Assembly (NCBI RefSeq): GCF_016906535.1
Contig: NC_057385.1
Span: forward strand, 1,798,001 to 1,862,000
Reading direction: 5' to 3'
Length of the DNA stretch: 64,000 nt
Source: Rhizoctonia solani
Lineage: Eukaryota; Basidiomycota; Agaricomycetes; Cantharellales; Ceratobasidiaceae
Made by a program: the position numbers and the translations under genes. Of the stretch, positions 46,129 through 58,008 are shown piece after piece. How positions within the stretch are numbered: the first letter of the stretch is position 1; the number at the start of each line of letters is the position of its first letter. The notes under the pieces are model-generated. The model worked only from the letters and a program-made list of their open reading frames with translations. It searched no databases and was not told the DNA's origin.

Positions 46129-46504
46129 ATTACCATTTATGAATGTTTTCTGTCAAGGGAATATCCAAGAGATGTTGTATGTACTGTTTGTTGTACGAGT
46201 GTATATTATGCGTTACGGAGCTCTCGACGAATGATATGAATTGATACGTACCAGTTTGTAGAGGCTCCTGAGTGGGGTCCAAAGCTCAAAAATTACTGGC
46301 ATGGAAATCCAGAGGCTTTCCTTTTGAACGTTTACGCTTGAGCCCGAAACGAGAGTATGCAAATTTCCGAGATAAATTTAATTCCAGCGTGAAATTACTA
46401 GGCATAATCATAGGCTTGCCCTCATTCGAGGCTGTCTTCAGATATACAATGCAGGGGAATAGAGCAGCAATAGTCGGCGTACACGCATCGCCAGAACCCA
46501 AATG
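46129..46504. other. Convergent intergenic region
   Basis: The region separates the 3' ends of the carboxylate carrier and mL43. No gene or hairpin of note is seen; small open frames are chance. Confidence 0.4.
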
Positions 46505-47022
46505 CTATATCTTGAATTGTTCACCTCCCTGGTGAAACCCACTCCACATCCCGCGTGCACCCTCCGTTGTGCTTTCAACCGAACGCTTGAACGGCCGAAT
46601 CTTGGCACCCGACGAGTCTAGTAGAAGTTGAACTTTTTGCTCGATACTTGAAGGCTCAAGTTTGTTCAGCGGAACGACCTTGTCCCGTTCATTCACTATA
46701 GATGTAAGATACAATGGATCGATCAATCAATAGCCTCGATCAATAGGCAAAAGTGACCCAACGCGAGCTCGTAGTACTCACAGTATATACCTCTTACGAT
46801 AGGCGGCTTGAAAGGCCTCTGTCTCACAACGACCTCGACATGTGGGTTCTCTTGTGCCAATCGCCCAGAGTTTCTCAAAAGATACCCACGCAGACGAGCG
46901 GATGAAGACCAAGTATCACAGTATTCAAAGACAAGTTTCTTTATTTGAGGAACAAAAGCGCCATGCCCATTTGAAGGTTTGGTTCTAAGTTGGGCACGGA
47001 GGACTGGTGCATACGGTGGCAT
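46505..47022 (-). CDS. Mitochondrial large-ribosomal-subunit protein mL43
   Basis: This is a structural protein of the mitochondrial ribosome with the thioredoxin-like L51/S25/CI-B8 domain. The start ATG at 47022 gives MPPYAPVLRAQLRTKPSNGH, followed by FVPQIKKLVFEYCDTWSSSA, GLRGYLLR-like text (RLRGYLLRNSGRLAQENPHV), VEVVVRQRPFKPPIVRGIYC and, after a single intron, VNERDKVVPLNKLEPSSIEQ and VQLLLDSSGAKIRPFKRSVE. The C-terminus is GARGMWSGFHQGGEQFKI, typical of fungal mL43. About 145 residues. The VRQRPFKPPIVRGIY and SVRGMWSPF-like blocks are diagnostic. Its promoter side faces the U6 snRNA gene. Confidence 0.92.
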
Positions 47023-47116
47023 AATGAAGAAAGGCCGAATGGTCAATTGCCAAATTGCCTGAGAGGTAGTCGGCGCTTAGCTGGTTCAGTGTTAGAGAGC
47101 TGACCCACTGAACCGG

Positions 47117-47130
47117 AAATAAATATTTTT
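47117..47130 (+). promoter_or_regulatory. TATA-like element of the U6 gene
   Basis: AAATAAATATTTTT lies about 40-50 bases before the U6 5' end, in the position where RNA polymerase III U6 promoters carry a TATA box. The distance is slightly longer than the canonical 30. Confidence 0.5.
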
Positions 47131-47166
47131 GCCATTGCATATGTAAGGGGCGTCTCACATACTGTT

Positions 47167-47190
47167 GTCCTCTTCGGAGTGACATATACA

Positions 47191-47221
<31 letters not shown>

Positions 47222-47286
47222 GGCCCCTGCACAAGGATGACACGCTAGTTCAGAGTGGACGGTCTACGGACCGCAATATTTATTTT
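47167..47286 (+). ncRNA. U6 spliceosomal snRNA
   Basis: The core is essentially identical to U6: AAAATTGGAACGATACAGAG followed by AAGATTAGCATGGCCCCTGC and ACAAGGATGACACGC. This contains the ACAGAGA box that pairs with the 5' splice site and the AGC triad. The 5' stem closes with a TTCG loop (CTCTTCGGAG). The 3' part differs from known U6: after CACGC it holds CGGTCTACGGACCG, a five-base-pair hairpin with a TACG loop, then AATATTTATTTT ending in a four-T terminator at 47283-47286. The 5' end is placed at G47167 by the stem and may be off by a few bases. The gene is not interrupted by an intron, unlike some other basidiomycete U6 genes. It lies between the divergent mL43 gene and the 3' end of the dehydrogenase gene. 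Confidence 0.95.
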
Positions 47287-47416
47287 ATTCTTTACAGTGT
47301 CTAGCCCTTCATATGGTCTCGATGTCATCCATACTAAGTTCGCTAGCAGAGCTAACTTGTCTTTATCAAATCTAGTTAATGGGTAGCGTATATAACTACT
47401 AGTACAATGCATATAA

Positions 47417-48558
47417 TCATCCTGCAACAGTAAAGCTATATTTTTTCATGGCTTTCTTCTCGACAAAGCTAGGCCAGATCCAATACAAAAACGGGACAAA
47501 GCGCATTGCGCGTGGCATCCACACATTACGTTGCTCCGTGTCCACTGCATGTATAATAGCCTGGGCAACTTGTTCCCTCCCTAGAGCGCCTTTGAGAACC
47601 TCTCGCACGTCTCCTCCATCTACTGCAGAGGCTCTGAAATCACCCTCAATTGTGGCTGGAATAATATTGCTAAACTTGATTCGTGGATGTTCGATAGCAA
47701 GGGATTGAAATAGGAGCAACCCAGCGCTCTTTGTTGAGCAATAAATCGCTCGTGTTGGAGCAGGAACTACAGCTGCAAGGGAGGATATCAATGCTATAGC
47801 TGGTTTCTTTGAGGTGCTTTCAAGGAACGGGATCTGCAACGGTGGTTGTGGAGTGTGAGTAACGGGAAGGGGTCATCTCAAAACACCCGCACCATCGTAG
47901 TAGCTGAAACAAGCGGCCCCACGTAATTTCCTTCGATGGCTTTTACAGCTACGGTCACGGCTCGACCTACCCCGCCTTGGTTTACTAGGTTCATCACAGG
48001 TTGTAGGGCTGATACTCCAGCGGCCACGACAACGGTGTCGAGACCATTCCAAACTGTGGCAAGCGTTTTTCATATAAATATGTATATAACCCAAGCAAAC
48101 TCAACTTTACCTCTCTGTATGGCCGTTCGGACTCCTTCCATATCTCTTTCGTCAGAAAAATCAGCAGTCACAGCAAGGATCGCATCTTTCCGACTGGGAT
48201 GTCCGGATTCATTGAGCGCATCGATACATTCTTGCTTCACTTGTTCAAGCACAGCCGAGCGCCGAGCCGTGATTGCAACACGAGCACCACGCTTTGCATA
48301 GGCGACGGCCGTTGCACGGCCCACGCCAGACGAAGCGCCAATGATAAGCACACGTTCTTCGGAGGGTCGAATGGATGCGCTACGCTTAGAGCTGGATAAC
48401 AGAGTAGACCGCAATAGGACCGAGAATCCCAGGAGCAGGGCAGCACCTGAGATTAGAGGGACGTGAGCCTTCCACTCGGTGGTTGACATATTGGGTAGGA
48501 TTTCTCGGGGTGGAGTACTTGTTTGGGGTTGATTGGTTGTCCAAGGGTGTTTTGACAT
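47417..48558 (-). CDS. Membrane-anchored short-chain dehydrogenase/reductase
   Basis: This is an NAD(P)-dependent oxidoreductase of the classical SDR family, anchored by an N-terminal hydrophobic stretch (VPLISGAALLLGFSVLL). The start ATG at 48558 gives MSKHPWTTNQPQTSTPPREI; an internal ATG (MSTTEWKAH) may also be used. The Rossmann motif is VLIIGASSGVGRATAVAYAK. An intron splits TAIQR from VWNGLDTVVVAAGVSALQPV. The catalytic text is ALISSLAAVVPAPTR and then YCSTKSAG (Tyr-x-x-x-Lys), followed by SNIIPATIEGDFRASAVDGG. The C-terminus WIWPSFVEKKAMKKYSFTVAG may lie at the membrane. It resembles 3-ketodihydrosphingosine reductase and DHRS7-like enzymes; the substrate is not certain. Confidence 0.85.
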
Positions 48559-48676
48559 GTATTAGTGCAGAACAAATAGATTCTGTTCGGAGGCCGGTCC
48601 TCGAACTACAAGAAACCCTTGGGTTATTATAACTATAGATTAGATTACACTTTTCTTGGGGTCTAGACATGTGTGT

Positions 48677-49948
48677 TTAATCGTGTCCCAATGCTTTCCT
48701 TCCCTCATTGCTCTTAAACCATTCGATAACATTAGTCCAGGAGCCAGCACGAACAATTCTTGGAGGAAGAATATAAAGATTATCGCGCTCCCACCACTCG
48801 TTCCAGTCATTTTCCTTCAACTCGGTCCCGTTCTTTTCTGCGCGATGTTTTGCTTCGACTTGTTCCCATCGTTGACGTTCCGAGTAACCTTATATACAGT
48901 TGGTTAATCATATCCTGCACACGAACAGGATTACTTACTCATTCTATCCTGTGAAGTTACATCGAGGCTGGGCCTCTTGTTCCATTGATACTCTCCAAAA
49001 AGAAGTACCGGGACGACTTCGGAACACAGCAGAGCGTTTGGCAACGAATCATCTATGAGAGCCTTAGCTCCTATCTTCTTCAGGACGTCGGCTTTGGTAG
49101 TATCTTTGGGATTTTCAGAGTCGTTTGGAGGAGAGGGAACAGCGGCGTTGGGATTATGCTCGAACTCGCCAGTGTAATGGACTTTATCAATAACCCCTAC
49201 ATGCGTAATGTCAATGCGAGCTGGCCATTGCAAATTAGCATCAACAAGCGAACCTGGTAGGTATTTTTCTAGCCACTTATCCGTCCCAGGCTGGTGTCTC
49301 AGTGCACGAGCGGTGACAATCTCCAGACGGTATCCCAGACCCTTGAGCCTTTTCACCCCTTCAATCGCACCCTCCACAGGCGGTGTATTGATAAAATAGT
49401 CCGATTGGGCAAACTCTCGAACTTTGCGTAGTGTCTCGGTTGGTGTACCCCATCCCGGATTCTGTGTATAGTTGTAGGAGCGTTGGTGCGGGCATATATC
49501 TCAAAAGTGTATTACCTTCCAATAGTGACTGAAAAATAGTTAGTTCTCCCCTAGGTTTTGCGTGAGAACCCATGCTCACTAGTAATGAAAGTCGGCGATG
49601 GTCATGTTAGTACCATAGTGTATATTATGCCCTTGGTTTGAATGAGTAAGGAATATTATTTTGCCACTAATACACTCACATTCCGCTACTGTCTCGTTAG
49701 TACGGCATAAAACATCATCCTAAAAGATCGGAGTGTTTGAATCACAAGGTGCTTGGTCGGCATGACGGCAAAATATCCCAGAATGATGATGTCACTCCAG
49801 TTTGGCTCACCATATCAATTGCGATTAAAGGAAGCTCATGGCGGGTATGGGACATGGCAGATGTATAGCGTGTGGTAGAATGGCGAAAGGAGGGACGGAA
49901 ACGGTTGGCACAGGCTGAGAGCCAGCAACGAGATAAAAGACGCTGCAT
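48677..49948 (-). CDS. HAD-type 5'-nucleotidase-like protein, possibly mitochondrial
   Basis: This is a haloacid-dehalogenase-fold phosphatase, most like NT5C-type 5'(3')-deoxyribonucleotidases. The start ATG at 49948 gives MQRLLSRCWLSACANRFRPS, rich in Arg and Ser without acids, as in mitochondrial presequences. Motif I follows as LPLIAIDMDDVLCRTNETVA across an intron, with the nucleophilic Asp pair. Next come HNIHYGTNMTIADFHYYHYW, WGTPTETLRKVREFAQSDYF, GAIEGVKRLKGLGYRLEIVT (motif II Thr), LRHQPGTDKWLEKYLP and GAKALIDDSLPNALLCSEVV (motif IV Asp pair). The C-terminus holds VLLFGEYQWNKR and ends NEGRKALGHD then TAA. The nucleotidase label is by motif text; a general phosphatase is also possible. 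An internal ATG (MSHTRHELP) would give a cytosolic form. Confidence 0.78.
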
Positions 49949-50260
49949 GCCAAATTAGAATGCCAAATACTGCTTAGGGGTACCAAATTCGGGTCAATCG
50001 GCGGATGACAAATGGTGCGTGTAAACATAAGCAAATGCTCACCAGCTGATGTCAAGGCTTGACGACACTCCTAATCTCTGACGCGCTAGCGCTTCGCATG
50101 CAACTCGATATAGCTTCCGAATAATATCTAGTTTAATTGATACACTTTATTGTCTATACACTCTAGTTCGCCCCACAGCTGGATCGCACAGACGCCCTCC
50201 AGCCACATCTGTTTCGCTGTCCTCATAGACGTTTGAACTCGTGTTGATTACCCCAACGCC
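49949..50260. other. Divergent promoter region of the HAD gene and ATG26
   Basis: The region separates two divergent genes. No TATA box or other feature stands out. Confidence 0.4.
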
Positions 50261-53200
50261 ATGGAGTCATCTACATCACCTCCAAATTCGATCCAGAATC
50301 CTATTCGCGGGACCACAATAAACACCTCGGCAGGTCAACTCGGTCTTTCGAATTCGCAAGCACATCCACAAGCACACCCACAATCCACAATGAGCGAGTC
50401 CCACGATTCAAGCGACGAATCCGATGGCGGAAAGGGAATACTCAAGCGTACCGTCGAGAAGATAGGAAGGAATACTTCCCTCACTCGTTCCAAGCGACAC
50501 CCAGACACAGACTCACGCGCCCATCGACGTCTCTTCAGCTTGAGCCGCCACAAGGGCAAAGATAGAGCCGCCGACGAGTTCGCTGGTATGCTTGGAGGCC
50601 ATGCAGCTGGAGGTGGATCCAGTGATGCAGGTATGTTACTCCTTATGATCCTATTACGTTCAAGCTCACACCACCCACAGATGTTTCCATTCAGAAATCC
50701 AGGACGCCCACCAATAAGAGCCCAAAGTCATCTCCCCGTGTCCCTAGAATGGCAGCTACAACATCGGATCTTCGACGCAACAAGAATCAGGCTTCCGACT
50801 CTCGTCCCTCTTTGTCAATCATGGGGCTAGGCAAGCAAGATGAGTTTGGCATAGGCTCGGTATGTTCATTTGTTAAAGTTTCAAATATACCCCACCAATT
50901 TATCGAGGTTACGTGTTAGATGAGAATGGGTACTCAAGCACTAATCCAAGCCCTTCAAGCTATGCCATGGGACGACGACCGTGACGAGGATGGCCCAGAA
51001 TCCGCCGCGAAACGGGACCGTGGGAAGGCCCGTCGAGAGCCTGTTTCTCCAGACTCTAGTGACGAGGAAGGGCAAGCTAAAGCAGGCAAGTATTTGGAAT
51101 ATTCAGCGGCGCCACGATGAACTCACGCCTATCTGTGACTTAGATTTTGTGCTTGCTTCTTCGATTCACACTATCCATCGGCCCGTTGCCCATTCCCGTT
51201 TAGCCACTCCATCATTTAACCAAAGCATCCACTATGGCATCAACCCTCCACTCGAAGTCGCCGAGGATTACTTTTCAAACCCGCTTTCTGCCGATGAGGA
51301 TGACGCTCTGCGCGACTTTGATGATGCCACGGCTCCAGAAGGTCTCCCCAACCCGTTCAAGGATCCATCTCAGATGAGACTACAGCTTCCCGCCGATAAA
51401 CTGCCCAAGACGGAAGGCAAGAGGCGAATGCCACCGACAGTACGGACCGCCAGTATGGCCACTGTACGGATGAAGAGACGGACCAAACTTGCAGAAAAGC
51501 TGAAGGAAGTATTTGGTATCCCTGAGATCAAGGAGGTTGTCGCGGGTAGGTTAGATGCTTTGGTGAAGATTGGTTGCTCATGCCTATTTATGCACTGTAG
51601 AGATGCCCTGTTGGCTCTTACGGTCGGTCTGTGAGTAGTCTTATAGTTGGAAACATGCACGGTGGCTAACATACTTGGGTGCAGTGCTTCAGGGATATAT
51701 GTACCTCACCAATACACATCTCTGCTTTTTTGCTCACATGCCGACACGAGAGGTATATTCAGATTATTAGTCAAGCCAAACGTATCTAATATACGCCTTT
51801 ATCAGGACCAAGTTCTCAAGTCTGGCACCATGTCCAAGAAGGCCCAAAGGACCAAGCGGTGGAACAAGCACTGGTTTGTGTTGAAGAACGACGTCTTGAG
51901 CTGGTACCAGTCTTCATCTGTGCGTTTTCGTTATGCAGGGCTTCATGACATCACCAATTCAACCGCGTTTTGTGTAGGACCCATATTTCCCGCATGGAAA
52001 CATTGATCTTCGATACGCCATATCGTGCGACGCTCATCGCGAGAAAGGCATTCGTCTGCGTACCAATCAGAAAACGATAACCCTCCAAGCTGATTCTGTA
52101 CCCAGTCGCGACGAATGGGTCAAGACGATTCGCAAGGCTAGTTGATGCGCATATATTTGTGTCAAATTATCCTAACAGCAACTATAGGTCATCTTCAAGG
52201 CCCAGAACATGGGCGAAAGCGTGAAGATTGCCATTCCATACTCGGTCATTGACGGTGTGGAGAGATCGAGCGCCATGGATTTCAGCGAAACAATTGAGGT
52301 CAAGGTCATCGATAAGGAAGAGAACTACGCCTTGGATTCGTACTTTTTCGCCTACTTCCGCGACTTGCCCGCAGCCCTTGCACAGATTCAACAAGTCCTC
52401 TCTGATTATCAAGATACGACTCCTGCGGTTGAAGTACATCTGACAGATACCACGCAGATAAACCGTAGTCCCCAACAGCTCCACCTTGATAGGACCACAT
52501 CCGCACCAGCGAGCTCTCACCAGAACGATTCGACCAGTGGCTTTCGCATCTCCTCTTTGCTTAGTCTGCGTCCGTTTTCTACGACCTCAGGAAACGAGGA
52601 GATACACAAGGGTTCATCTTTGGTTGAGTCACAAGGCGGCGAAAGTGTGCCGATTCAACGTGATACTATAAATTCGGAAAGTGCAGCCCCTGGCACATCC
52701 TCTGTTTTATCTGAAGTATCTGTGCACACATACCCCCCCTCTCCCTCCAATCAAGCCCCGCCTAGCACCCATTCTAATCGAACATCCATATCAAGCAATT
52801 GGAGCGTTCCTGGCTATAATTGGTTGCGAGGAAAACGCATCTTTAGTACACCATCGAGCAACGAGTGGGGCTCGCGATCCACAGAAGGCAACGTGTCTGA
52901 AATAATCTCGAGCCCTCGTCTTGACCAAAGCGAGCTCTCCGTTTCATCGGATGGCCATAACCTTGGTTTCTCTATACTCGAGGCTGCTGAAGATGGTAAA
53001 CTTGCCGATGCTGGTTTGGAGGAGAAATTCCGCAGCACCTTTGCTCTCGACGACAAGGAAGCACTACTAGGCTGTGAGTGGCCCCCATACCTTGACAACC
53101 TTCTTTGGCTAAATAATACGCGACAGGTATCCCCGGTTCGCTCTTCCGAGTTCTCCCAGTATACGGACGGCTCTATGTATCTACGAATTACTTTTGTTTT

Positions 53201-55751
53201 AGATCGTCCCAACCCCTGACGCGCACCAGGGTAAGTCTCTTGTTGGTTGTGTACTGCGTGTATGTGTACTTACCCTCCACCCAGATGATGATACCTATTC
53301 GAGACATCCTTTCCACCGAGAAACAGAAGCCGTTCCGGTTCGGTCAACACGGTCTCGTGGTTGTCATTAAAGGGCACGAAGAACTGTTTTTCGAATTTGG
53401 TTCGTCCGAGCGTCGGGATACATGCCGCAGTTTGCTCGAAATGCAAAAGGAAACATTGGAGAAACAAGCACTTAGCCCAATCTCGCCCACTCCTACCCAG
53501 GGCAAACGCGATGCGCTCATCTTAGAGGAACTCGAGCCAAGCATGCTTATCAGCGATGATGATCCTCGACCAGCGCCTGAAGTGCTCGCGAGTGATGCAC
53601 CGGTTATGTTTGCATCGACGAGCTCGACGTTGCTCACATTCAAACCTGAGAAACCTATGCATTTTACGTGTCTGACAATCGGAAGCCGAGGAGATGTGCA
53701 ACCTTATATTGCCCTTTGTAAGGGGCTGCAAGCGGATGGGCATAAAGTTCGGATCGCTACCCACAAAGAATTTCAATCGTGGATCGAAGGAGTATGTAGC
53801 TTGCGCTATTCACGGGTGATCCTTGACTAAAGACATTTGCTACAGCATGGAATCGAGTTCGCTTTGGTTGGCGGGACCCCGCAGAGCTTATGCGCATTTG
53901 TGTCGAGAATGGAATGTTTACAGTTTCGTTCTTGAGGGAAGGAGTGCAAAAGGTGAGACACAATGGTGGAAATGACAACATTAATCCAACGCAGCTTGTT
54001 TCAGTTCCGAGGCTGGATCGACGACTTGCTCGAGACCTCGTGGCTGGCCTGTCAAGGGACTGATGTTTTGATTGAGAGTCCTAGTGCGATGGCAGGGATT
54101 CATATCGCAGAGGCTCTAAAGATACCATATTTCCGTGAGTGAAAGCGGATGGGATGACACTGATGTGCTAAATATCATTCATAATAGGTGCATTTACCAT
54201 GCCGTGGACTCGTACTCGTGCATACCCACATGCTTTCGCCGTCCCAGAGCGTAAGATGGGCGGCAGCTATAATTATATGGTGAGATATGGCCTCGATCTA
54301 TATTAAAGCAGGCAAACTTAACGGAACTGGTGCGGGGTAGACATATGTTATGTTTGACCAAGTATTCTGGCGAGGCATTTCTGGACAAGTTAACCGCTGG
54401 CGTAGACATACTTTAAGACTGCCTTCGACCAATCTAGACAAACTTGAGCAACACAAGGTACCTTTCTTGTACAATTTCAGTCCTACCGTTGTTCCGCCTC
54501 CATTGGACTGGTACGAGTGGATACGTGTCACTGGCAAGTCCATCTATGCACCATTGTTTTCATGTGATTAACTCATTTGCAGGATACTGGTTCCTCGATG
54601 ATCCGGAAGACTCTTCGGCGAAGAAATGGACGCCTCCTCCTGACTTGGTCAAGTTTATGGATAACGCAAGGCGTGGGGGAAAGAAGATAGTCTACATTGG
54701 GTTTGGAAGTATTGTAGTCTCTGACCCAGATGCCATGACACAATGCGTCGTCGAGGCCATCAAGCTCAGCGGTGTCCATGCGATTCTTAGCAAAGGATGG
54801 TCCGACCGACTGAGCACCAAGAAGTCGAGTACCGAAACTCCACCGACATACCCACCTCAGATCTACCCAATTTCATCTGTGCCGCACGATTGGCTGTTTG
54901 AGAGGATCGACGCCGCATGCCATCACGGAGGCGCAGGCACAACTGGCGCAAGTTTACGTGGTAGGTCTAGATCTACGTCGGGTAATGTTTACTGTTATTG
55001 ATAATTTTCACTTGATCAGCTGGTATTCCGACGATCATCAAGCCCTTTTTCGGAGATCAATTCTTTTGGAGCGATCGAGTTGAAGCGCTGGGCATTGGGT
55101 CCAGCGTACGCAAGCTTACGGTTGAGAATCTCACGGCGGCGCTACGTGCTGCGACGACAGACGTGAAACAGATAGAGCGCGCCAAGTTGGTTGGGCAGTC
55201 AATTCGTGCGGTGAGTAGTGCAGCATGAGGCACCCCAAACTGTATCATTTACTGATTCTCCCTAACAGGAGAACGGGGTGCGCACAGCCATCGAGGCTAT
55301 CTATCGCGATCTGGGTTACGCAACGGAGCTGTTCCGGAAAGACACGCAAGTGGACTTAGATGCCGACGGAAGCGAGGATGAGACTATCCAAGAGTCCAAG
55401 ACCCCTGCGGCCCGACGCTCATCACTTGACCCGGTAATGATAGGTTCTGATAGTTCATGCGGGTCTGGAAGGGGGAATGGCGAAGACTCGAGCTGGAGCG
55501 TGATTTCTGATCATCCACCCCCAGAACGTGTGAGGGTCGAGAGCATCGGGTCCGACAAACGCCCAAGCGGAGAGTCTGGGGATGATAGTATTAGTGAGGC
55601 GGGAACACCGAACGCAGACCAGACACAGCAAACTCAGGCATCGGGGTCGCGTGGTCTGTCGGGTCTTCCCGCAATTGGCCTTGCACTGCTGCAAGAAACG
55701 TTGACAGCATACAGCCCCTCGGCGCGTGGTGAGCCGAACGGGAAGCAATGA
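50261..55751 (+). CDS. ATG26: Sterol 3-beta-glucosyltransferase (Atg26-type)
   Basis: The enzyme transfers glucose from UDP-glucose to membrane sterols; the yeast homologue is Atg26 and in some fungi it serves pexophagy. The start ATG at 50261 gives [20 protein letters not shown], a disordered Ser-rich lead. A GRAM domain follows ([40 protein letters not shown]), then a PH domain ([20 protein letters not shown] and [20 protein letters not shown]), a second GRAM ([20 protein letters not shown]) and the catalytic domain. That domain shows [36 protein letters not shown], the nucleotide-sugar text [20 protein letters not shown] and [20 protein letters not shown]. The frame breaks near 53874 inside [16 protein letters not shown], fixed by one extra G. 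About fourteen introns. C-terminal Ser-rich acidic tail. Domain order and length (about 1,570 residues) match the family. Confidence 0.93.
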
Positions 55752-56010
55752 TACTGGACAGTTTTGTTTGGCTGTATTGTACTGTATTTAATTAGACAAT
55801 AACACTCTCTGGCGTTTAACGATCCGTGGATCTGATTGGGCGCTTGGCATCCTCGAGGCAAGGTGCATATTGGACGTGTGCGATCTGTTTGACCCGACCA
55901 CGACCTCAAATCCAGAGCCTGCGGACACGACCATATATCCCACGCACGAAATCAGACCACGCCCCTATACGACTAGTTGTTATTGTTGATCGCCCAAGTG
56001 TAGAGCACAA

Positions 56011-57176
56011 ATGCGCGGCGAAGTGTGTATTGGAAGTGCTTCCGCACTCTCGTGAGTTTTGCTCCTGTGCATTTCAACCCATTGCTCATTTCTCCTGTTT
56101 TTAGTTTTATTTCCTTGTTACTTCTCATATTTGCTCATGTGGGTATACATAGGCCGAGGCTATGTGAACGATTACTGATATCTCCATAGGTGGGCCAAAT
56201 CAATACAGACACTGTGCCACGCAAGATCTCGCTGGTGACAGTGAACATGACTGGATATGCGTAAGTTAGCCGTACAGAAAATGGATTATTACTAATTTTG
56301 AAATTAGCCGAGGTCTGCAAGGAGCGACTGGAGACCCAACACCAGGCCTCTTTACCAATGTCTCAACCACACCCCTAGGTACTGAAGCCGGACTGCGGAA
56401 TATTTACTCGTGGGGATTTTACAGTAAGTGTGCTTGGTGTAGCAAGCCGCCGATCGCTTATCCCAATCGTTCCGGGTGTCCACAGAGTACTGCGCTTATG
56501 CCGAAGATGGTATTGGGTTGTGCACCAACCAGACATTCGGATTCCCGTTTCAGCCATTTGACGTTATCCTCAACGACACCCCAGAAGTTTACCAGATTCA
56601 GACCCGATATGTTCTCCCCCAAGCTTCGGCCTTTGTTGACTCTGCTTATTTGGCCGATTACACAAGAGCTGGTTTTTGGCTTGTTTTCCTTGGCACACTT
56701 GCTGCTGGGATCGCGTTCCTTAGGTTAGTCTAGGTGCCGTCTCAGTTGGGGGACAACTCTGTTCAATGTTTCTGACGTCTGATTCTAGCGGGCTCTACAA
56801 GTCCACGATGACGTTTATGATCTCAACTGTCTTCAGCATGTTTGGAGCCGGATGCTTGCTCATTGGAGCATCGATATTGACAGCCGTCTTAAACAAGGCC
56901 AAGTCCATCAATAACTACACGGTTCGTAAAAACCTTGTTTCTCACTCCACGTATGTATCCTAATCCAGCCGCCTTGCTTACATAGGTCGCCGATGGAACC
57001 CCGCTGGGAATCATAGTATCTACCGGGTCATCCCTTTCTCTAATCTGGGCTGCATTTGTGCTGCTTTTCATAGCCATGGGACCGTATCTTGTCAGGTACG
57101 CGCTAGCCCGAACACACCGAAATACGATCGCTTACCCATCCGCTTGTTTCACAGCTGCTCGACCTACCGTAAATGA
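56011..57176 (+). CDS. SUR7/PalI-family membrane protein
   Basis: This is a tetraspan plasma-membrane protein of the SUR7/PalI family, which act in eisosomes, wall integrity or ambient-pH sensing. The start ATG at 56011 gives MRGEVCIGSASALSFISLLL, the first span, then HVGQINTDTVPRKISLVTVN. The extracellular loop is GYARGLQGATGDPTPGLFTN, with YCAYAEDGIGLCTNQTFGFP holding a Cys pair and an N-glycosylation site (NQT). The next spans are GFWLVFLGTLAAGIAFL, TMTFMISTVFSMFGAGCLLI and LSLIWAAFVLLFIAMGPYLV, ending SCSTYRK then TGA at 57174-57176. About seven introns, one with donor GTGGGT. The first span, cysteine loop and three following spans fit SUR7/PalI topology. Specific membership (Sur7, Fmp45 or PalI) is open. 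Confidence 0.75.
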
Positions 57177-58008
57177 AAGGTCCAGGACTTGAATCGATTT
57201 AGCTACATGTTATCATCGTATTTACATGGATTTCCTTTTCTTTCCCCCAGTTTCGCTTTCGTTGGGTTGATTGGACAGATGCAGCTATTTTCCATTCCTC
57301 CTTTTTACATAAAATGAAGGTAAATCTGTCCGACGGCCCTTGTCAATACTTTGTACGCCTCTAATGAGTCAGAATCACGTCACCTATCTATGAAATTTTC
57401 TTTGCTGCTATTTACTTTTCCATATTTTTTCTACTTGTCGGTCTGAAACATGTGTGTGCTGTTAGCTATACAGTCTGCGTGGGATGTACTTAGTCGTCGT
57501 GTACTAGTCAATGAGAGGCCTGGAAAACCGGGTGATGTCATGATGTAGAGCCTCAGGCGTGTCCTAACGTCAACATGTTTTTTCATGAAAACCCTCGCTT
57601 CTGTTTACACTTAGATATGAGGGGCCGAATGTCCGCTTCAAACACGAGGCGGACGAACACGTTCAAAAGCTCGGGGAGGAGGGGATCAAGCCTCGTGGTT
57701 GATGCGTGGCCGGCATTGGTCGACAAGTTAGCATTGATATGCATTGGTCCATTGATTTGAAAATAAAAGTGTAAGGGACAGGTCAAGCAAGCACGAGTCA
57801 ACGAGTTTATAGGCATACTATCAAATGTCCAAGTTGGGTAAGAGACACAAAACAAGGGATACGGGCACACTCTGAAAAAAGGTAGGGGATATGCAAAAAA
57901 GAGGACAAGGACAAGAATGCGATATCTCCCACAACACTATAATAAATCGATTCGGTATACGAGAGGAAAGTCTAAAGTCATGATATGGAATAGAAAGCAA
58001 GGAATTCC
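57177..58008. other. Convergent intergenic region
   Basis: This 832-base stretch holds the 3' ends of the SUR7/PalI-like and glucan synthase genes. No coding region with recognisable content is present; open frames are short and overlap one another. Confidence 0.5.

Noticed and set aside
47043..47243. Short - strand open frames
   Set aside because: They overlap the U6 snRNA gene and have no protein support.
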